In this document: positions 59,850-64,000 of the stretch, one piece after another
Layout of the letters: each line of letters starts with the position of its first letter
Numbering within the stretch: position 1 is the stretch's first letter
NCBI GenBank assembly: GCA_963850915.1
Contig: CAWKND010000008.1
Coordinates: forward strand, 62,001 to 126,000
Source of the DNA: CAVTWH01 sp963850915
GTDB lineage: Bacteria; Actinomycetota; Actinomycetes; Mycobacteriales; Micromonosporaceae
DNA: 64,000 bases
Reading direction: 5' to 3'
Position numbers and translations under genes: made by a program
Notes under the pieces: generated by a model
The model's database searches: none
What the model was told of the DNA's origin: nothing
What the model saw: the letters and a program-made list of their open reading frames with translations, nothing else

Positions 59850-60395
59850 ATGAGGCGTTCGCTCGCCGTTGTGGTTGCGCTGTTCTTGCCCTTGATGTCG
59901 CTGAGCGCCTGCTACCTCGGTCCTGATCCGGTGCAGTACGCGGCCCTGGCCATGGTCGATGGCCGGCCGTCGGCAGTCGTGGCCGTCTGCGGGCGCCCAA
60001 CGGTGCACGTCGAGCTGTACCTGAACGACGACACCAGTGATGATGACCTACATCTGTGGTCGGTCAGGGTCACACTGCCGGACCAGGTACGGGACGTTGA
60101 CGTGGAGCTGCTCGGCACGGTTCGACCCGGCTGGGAGATCACGTCCCCGGAAGCGGACACCGCCAACACCCGCATGGACATGTCGGACGTCAGGCCGCTG
60201 ATGTCGATCGATCCCGGGCACCACTACGTCCTCGACTCGTCGGCGCCCGGCCCTGAAGGCGCGCGGGCACCCACGGTCAACTTCACCACGGCCGACCTAC
60301 TCAGGATCGGGGCCGGCCAGGTTCTGGCCACGACTGGCTACAAGAGTTCCAGGCTCGTGCCGCGCGACGCGTTCATCAAGAAGCGCTGCGGCTGA
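59850..60395 (+). CDS. Small lipoprotein of unknown function
   Basis: This is a 181-residue protein with a short signal peptide and the lipobox LSAC (Cys about residue 21). The mature part alternates beta-like segments (VHVELYLNDD, WSVRVTLPD) and matches no family I know. Confidence 0.7.
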   Translation: MRRSLAVVVALFLPLMSLSACYLGPDPVQYAALAMVDGRPSAVVAVCGRPTVHVELYLNDDTSDDDLHLWSVRVTLPDQVRDVDVELLGTVRPGWEITSPEADTANTRMDMSDVRPLMSIDPGHHYVLDSSAPGPEGARAPTVNFTTADLLRIGAGQVLATTGYKSSRLVPRDAFIKKRCG

Positions 60396-60437
60396 CACCC
60401 GCGATGCCACCAGCCGACTCACACCTGTGCCGACGAC

Positions 60438-61374
60438 TCATGGGCGGAAGGTGCGGCGGTAGGTCTCCGGCGGTACGCCGAGCTGCTGGTTGAAGTGCCG
60501 GCGCAGCGTTGTCGCGGTACCCATGCCCGTCCGTGACGGCGATCTGTTCGATGCTCAGGTCCGAGGTCTCCAGCAGCTCCTGCGCGCGCCGTACCCGCTG
60601 GGTCAGCAGCCAGCGCAGCGGGCTCACCCCGGTGACCGCGTTGAAGTGCCGGGCGAGGTTGCGGGAGCTCATCCCGGCCCGGCGCGCCAGGTCACGGACG
60701 CTCAACGGATGCTCGACCCGCTCCAGTACCCACGGCAGCAGCTCGGCGAGCACGTGGTTCGGGCCGTGCCCGACGGCGGCCGGGATGTACTGGGCCTGAC
60801 CACCCGGCCGGTGCGGGGGTACCACCAGGGTGCGCGCGAGCGCGTTGGCCACCGCGGTTCCGTGGTCGACGCGTACCAGGTGCAGGCACAGGTCCATGCC
60901 GGCCGCCTTGCCGGCCGAGGTCAGCACGTCGCCGTCGTCGATGTAGAGCACGTCGGGGTCGACCTCCACCGCCGGGTACCGTTCGCGCAGCAGCGCCGTG
61001 TGCGCCCAGTGCGTGGTCGCCCGCCGGCCGTCGAGCAGTCCCGCCTCGGCGAGTACGAACGCGCCGGTACACAGCGAGGCCACCCGGGCGCCGGCCGCAT
61101 GGGCCGCGCGGACGGCCTCGACCAGCGCCGGCAGCGGCGGCTCGGCTACATCGCGGCAGGACGGGATGATCACCGTGTGCGCGTCGGCCAGCGCGTCCAG
61201 GCCGTATCGGATGCCGGCGGTGAGCCAGCCACCGACCTCGGCGCCGTCCGGTCCGCAGATGGTGAAGTCGTACCAGGGGTCGGCCAGCCCCCGGTCGACG
61301 CCGAAGACCTCGCACGCGGCGGCGAGTTCGAACAGCGGGGTACCGTCCGCGACGGCCAGAGCGACGGAGGTCAT
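60438..61374 (-). pseudogene. GlxA-type AraC-family regulator (DJ-1/PfpI + AraC), one frameshift
   Basis: This protein has an N-terminal DJ-1/PfpI-like domain (LCTGAFVLAEAGLLDGRRATTHW) and a C-terminal double helix-turn-helix of the AraC type (RDLARRAGMSSRNLARHF). One extra G near 60525 (GACGGGCATGGG for GACGGCATGGG) breaks the second helix-turn-helix. Removing it gives GMGTATTLRRHFNQQLGV and a stop at 60438. The length is 3n+1, and the corrected protein has about 311 residues. The ATG at 61374 lies opposite the next gene, which it may regulate. Confidence 0.82.
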
Positions 61375-61444
61375 GTCCGGAACTGTACGGGGAACGTCGT
61401 TACGGACACTGGCCCTACCCTGCCTCGTGGACCAGACTTGGATC

Positions 61445-62382
61445 ATGAACAAGCGAGTAGCGGTACTGGGCGCCAGCGGCCACACGGGCAGTTTCGTCGT
61501 AGCCGAGCTGCGGCGGCGCGGCATGACACCGATCCCGTGCGGACGCGGCACCGACCTGGACGCGGCGTTCCGGGACGCCGACGCGGTGATCAACTGTGCC
61601 GGCCCGTTCGCGGCCACCGCCGCTTCCACCATCGAGGCGGCGATCCGCGCCGGCATCCCGTACCTCGACGTCACCGCCGAACTCGAAGTGGTCGCGGACA
61701 CGTTCGCCAACTACGCCGGCGCGGCCGTCCCGATCGTGCCGGCGGTCGCGTTCTACGGCGGCCTCGCCGACCTGCTGGCCACGGCGGCGATGGGCGACTG
61801 GCCGGCCGCCGACCAGCTCACCGTCGCGTACGCCCTCAGCAGTTGGCGCCCCACCGCCGGTACCCGGGCGACCGGGCTCGTCTCCGGCGCAGCGCCGCGA
61901 CGGCCGGCGGCTCGTCTACACCGACCACGCGCTGCGGTACCGCACCGGCGACTCGCCCCGCACCGAGTGGAGCTTCCCGGCACCCGTCGGTACCCGGTCG
62001 GTCGTCGGCGAGTTCACCATCGCCGACCTCGCCGTCCTCCCGACGCACCTGGAGACCCCCGAGATCGCCACGTACATGTCGACCAACGCCCTCGAGGATC
62101 TGCACGACGCCGACCCGTCCGGCCCGGTCGCGGTCGACGCCGACGGCCGCTCGGCGCAGACCTTCCTGGTCGAGGTGGTCGCCCGGTCGGCTGATCTGGA
62201 GCGCCGCGCGGTCGCCAGCGGCCAGGACATCTACGCGGTGACGGCGCCCATGGTCGTCGAGGCGGCCGTGCGGATCCTCGCCGGGACGGGCGATGCGGCG
62301 GGCGTCGCCTCCGTCGGCGCGCGCTTCGACCCGAAGGACTTCCTCGAGCGCGCTCAGCCCGGAGCACCTGACCCTCGGCTGA
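61445..62382 (+). pseudogene. Saccharopine-dehydrogenase/NAD(P)-binding protein, two frameshifts
   Basis: This protein has a Rossmann start (VAVLGASGHTGSFVV) and the pattern of saccharopine-dehydrogenase-like or trans-acting enoyl reductase proteins (INCAGPFAATAASTIEAA, DVTAELEV). One extra base near 61885 shifts the frame before QRRDGRRLVYTDHALR. A second near 62350 separates DPKDFLE from ALSPEHLTLG and the stop at 62382. The length is 3n+2, and the corrected protein has about 311 residues. It is divergent from the GlxA-type regulator and convergent with the kinase gene. Confidence 0.75.
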
Positions 62383-62391
62383 CCGCGACGG

Positions 62392-64000
62392 TCAGCCGCC
62401 CAACGGCCCGCTGCGGGCCGGTTGGAAGCCGGCGAGGATGGTCTGCAGTTGCGGCTGCGCGTCCGCCCACTGCGCGTCCGGGGTGCTGAAGTAGATGGAG
62501 TACGCCTGGTCGGGCGCCGTGATGAAGCCGCGGTTGAGAACGTGCGTGGCGGTACCGCTCAGGGTGTACGTGAACTCCCAGTCGGCCGCCTTGTCCCAGT
62601 AGTCGACCGACTCGAGGCGCACGCGGTGGTAGTTCTGGTACCCGCTCTTCCGGGCGTTCTCGTTGTTCTGCCAGTCCTGCAACGGATCCGGCTTGGGTTG
62701 CCGGCTCTGGTCGATGAGCAGCAGGCGCGCGTGATCCGGTGAGCGCCACAGCGCCCGGCCGTCGGAGTCGTGCCCGGCCGTCCAGCCGTCCGGTACCGGG
62801 ACATGGAAGCCGGTACCGTCGTCCCGCATCGACCAGCCGGCCGGCAGGGTGAAGCCGCTGGGGGTGGTGCTCGGGGCCGGACTCGGACTGGGACTCGCCG
62901 ACGACGCCGTCGCGCTGGGCGTTGCCGCGGCGGAGTGCATCGCGGCGGATGCCGGCGCGGAGGCCTTGGCCGGGCCGGCCGACGGGCCGCCGGTGCCGTG
63001 GATCAGCAGCGCCACCAACAGGAGTAGGGCCACCACGGACGCACCGGCGACGGCCAGAACAGCGCCGCGCCGCCGCATCGCCGGCCGCACCGGAGCACCA
63101 CCGGCTGCCGGGAGCGAAGTCGGGGACGGCACGGGCGCCTTCGCCACAGTCGGCGCCGGCTTGGACCGCTGCGCCGGAACCACGACCGCGGCCGCGCCCG
63201 ACTGCCGCGCCGGCGGCGCGCCCGAGGCCCGGTTCGACTGCTGCGCAGCCGGCGCGCCCGGGGCCGGGTTCGGCTGCTGCGCTGGCGGAATGCCCGGGGC
63301 TGGGCTCCGCTGCCCAGGCGGTGTGCCCGGGGCTGGGCTTGCCTGCTGCGCAGGCGGCGTGCCCGGGGGCTGGCTCGGCTGCTGCGCAGATCGCGTACCC
63401 GGGGGCTGGCTCTGTTCCGCAGGCGGCGTGCCAGGGACCCGGGTCGGCTGCTGCGCCAGAGGTGCTGCGGCGATAGCCGCGTCCGGGCTCGGCCGCTGCG
63501 CCGGAGGAGTGCCGGAGACCGGGCTCGGCTGCGCCCCCGGAAGCACAGCCGCCCCCGCAACGGCCGGTCCGGCCGCGGCCATCCCGGACACGGCCGGCTG
63601 GATGGCGGTGCGCGAGACGGCCGGCGGAACCTGCTCGTGCTCGCCGGAGTTGACCCACAGCGCCGTACCGTTCGGCGAGCCGGCGGACGAGCGGCCGGAT
63701 GCCTTACGCAGCAACCGTTCCGCGTCAATTGCGGTCAGCCGCTTCGCCGGATCCTTGCGCAGCAGGCCGGCCAGTACGTTCTTCAGCGCGCCCGCGTGCT
63801 TGGGGGTGGGTACCGGCTCGGAGGCGAGCGCGGTGAGGGTGGCGATCGCGGTCGGGCGCGGGTACGGCGGGTGCCCCTCCACGGCGGAGTACAGGGTGGC
63901 GCCCAGCGACCACAGGTCGGAGGCGTTGCCGGCGGTACCGTCCACCGCCCGCTCGGGTGCCATGAACGCCGGTGAGCCGAACATCTGCTGCCCGGTCTGG
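62392..64000 (-). CDS. Ser/Thr protein kinase, C-terminal part (partial)
   Basis: The frame is open to the right edge, so the kinase N-lobe and catalytic loop lie outside. The visible part begins at the activation-segment end (GSPAFMAPERA), followed by DLWSLGATLY and KDPAKRLTA (subdomains IX-XI). A Pro/Gln/Ala-rich repeat region comes next, then one membrane helix (AVLAVAGASVVALLLLVALL, near 63010-63090), a Ser/Pro linker and an extracytoplasmic domain of about 150 residues (GFTLPAGW, DYWDKAADWEFTYT). This is a PknB-like receptor kinase without PASTA repeats. Confidence 0.88.
   Translation of the reverse strand, partial: QTGQQMFGSPAFMAPERAVDGTAGNASDLWSLGATLYSAVEGHPPYPRPTAIATLTALASEPVPTPKHAGALKNVLAGLLRKDPAKRLTAIDAERLLRKASGRSSAGSPNGTALWVNSGEHEQVPPAVSRTAIQPAVSGMAAAGPAVAGAAVLPGAQPSPVSGTPPAQRPSPDAAIAAAPLAQQPTRVPGTPPAEQSQPPGTRSAQQPSQPPGTPPAQQASPAPGTPPGQRSPAPGIPPAQQPNPAPGAPAAQQSNRASGAPPARQSGAAAVVVPAQRSKPAPTVAKAPVPSPTSLPAAGGAPVRPAMRRRGAVLAVAGASVVALLLLVALLIHGTGGPSAGPAKASAPASAAMHSAAATPSATASSASPSPSPAPSTTPSGFTLPAGWSMRDDGTGFHVPVPDGWTAGHDSDGRALWRSPDHARLLLIDQSRQPKPDPLQDWQNNENARKSGYQNYHRVRLESVDYWDKAADWEFTYTLSGTATHVLNRGFITAPDQAYSIYFSTPDAQWADAQPQLQTILAGFQPARSGPLGG
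63213..63545. repeat. Degenerate Pro-Gly-Thr-Pro-Pro-Ala-Gln-Gln repeats in the kinase gene
   Basis: About nine copies of a 12-13-residue unit resembling PGTPPAQQPSP run in tandem in the cytoplasmic juxtamembrane linker of the kinase. Copy number is likely to vary between strains and could be mis-assembled. Confidence 0.75.

Overview
This 64 kb window comes from a high-GC filamentous actinomycete. GC is above 70%, genes overlap by ATGA or GTGA, there are GTG starts, rare TTA codons, MsiK-style sugar import without a local ATPase, LacI and ROK sugar regulators, an ECF sigma factor, secreted CBM2 and CBM13 enzymes and a large NRPS operon. Micromonosporaceae or a relative is a guess. The palindrome GGTACC and its core GTAC are strikingly frequent from about 3.8 kb onward.

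Layout. 1-3.5 kb: the end of an NRPS gene (A-T-reductase) and a secreted protein. 3.8-5.9 kb: a secreted clan GH-A glycosidase with Fn3 and CBM2, behind a CebR-like operator. 6.1-12.7 kb: an IclR regulator and a catabolic set (amidohydrolase, CoA-transferase, citryl-CoA lyase, LigB- and LigA-type dioxygenase subunits, MDR reductase). 12.8-14.7 kb: an SDR and an ECF sigma factor with a SnoaL-like tail. 14.7-30.8 kb: a sugar locus with GH42, GH95, GH31, two permeases, a lipoprotein binding protein, a ROK regulator, GH3 and a LacI regulator. The enzyme set matches stepwise trimming of fucosylated xyloglucan oligosaccharides. 30.9-35.4 kb: two divergent secreted enzymes (a beta-helix protein and a GH64 beta-1,3-glucanase) with near-identical CBM13 domains and mirror-image promoters. 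35.5-37.9 kb: a phosphopantetheinyl transferase and a NagZ-like GH3.

38.1-54.8 kb is a seven-gene, fully overlapping NRPS operon: C-A-T; C-A-T-TE fused to an MFS exporter; acyl-AMP ligase; C-A-T; free carrier protein; free condensation domain; and an N,N-dimethylformamidase-beta-like protein. The TE carries Cys where Ser is usual. Hand-read pocket residues suggest a basic residue, Ser and a Gly-like substrate. With the AMP ligase, carrier and free C domain this suggests a short acylated peptide. I cannot name the product.

54.9-64 kb: two lipoproteins, a small cytosolic protein, an MFS pump fused to a MarR-like domain, an SDR/TetR divergent pair sharing a perfect 20-bp inverted repeat, a GlxA-type AraC regulator, a saccharopine-dehydrogenase-like protein and the C-terminal part of a Ser/Thr kinase.

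Quality warning: six otherwise normal genes contain eight +1 insertions in total and no deletions. This looks more like a sequencing or assembly bias than gene decay. No tRNA, rRNA, CRISPR or transposase was seen.
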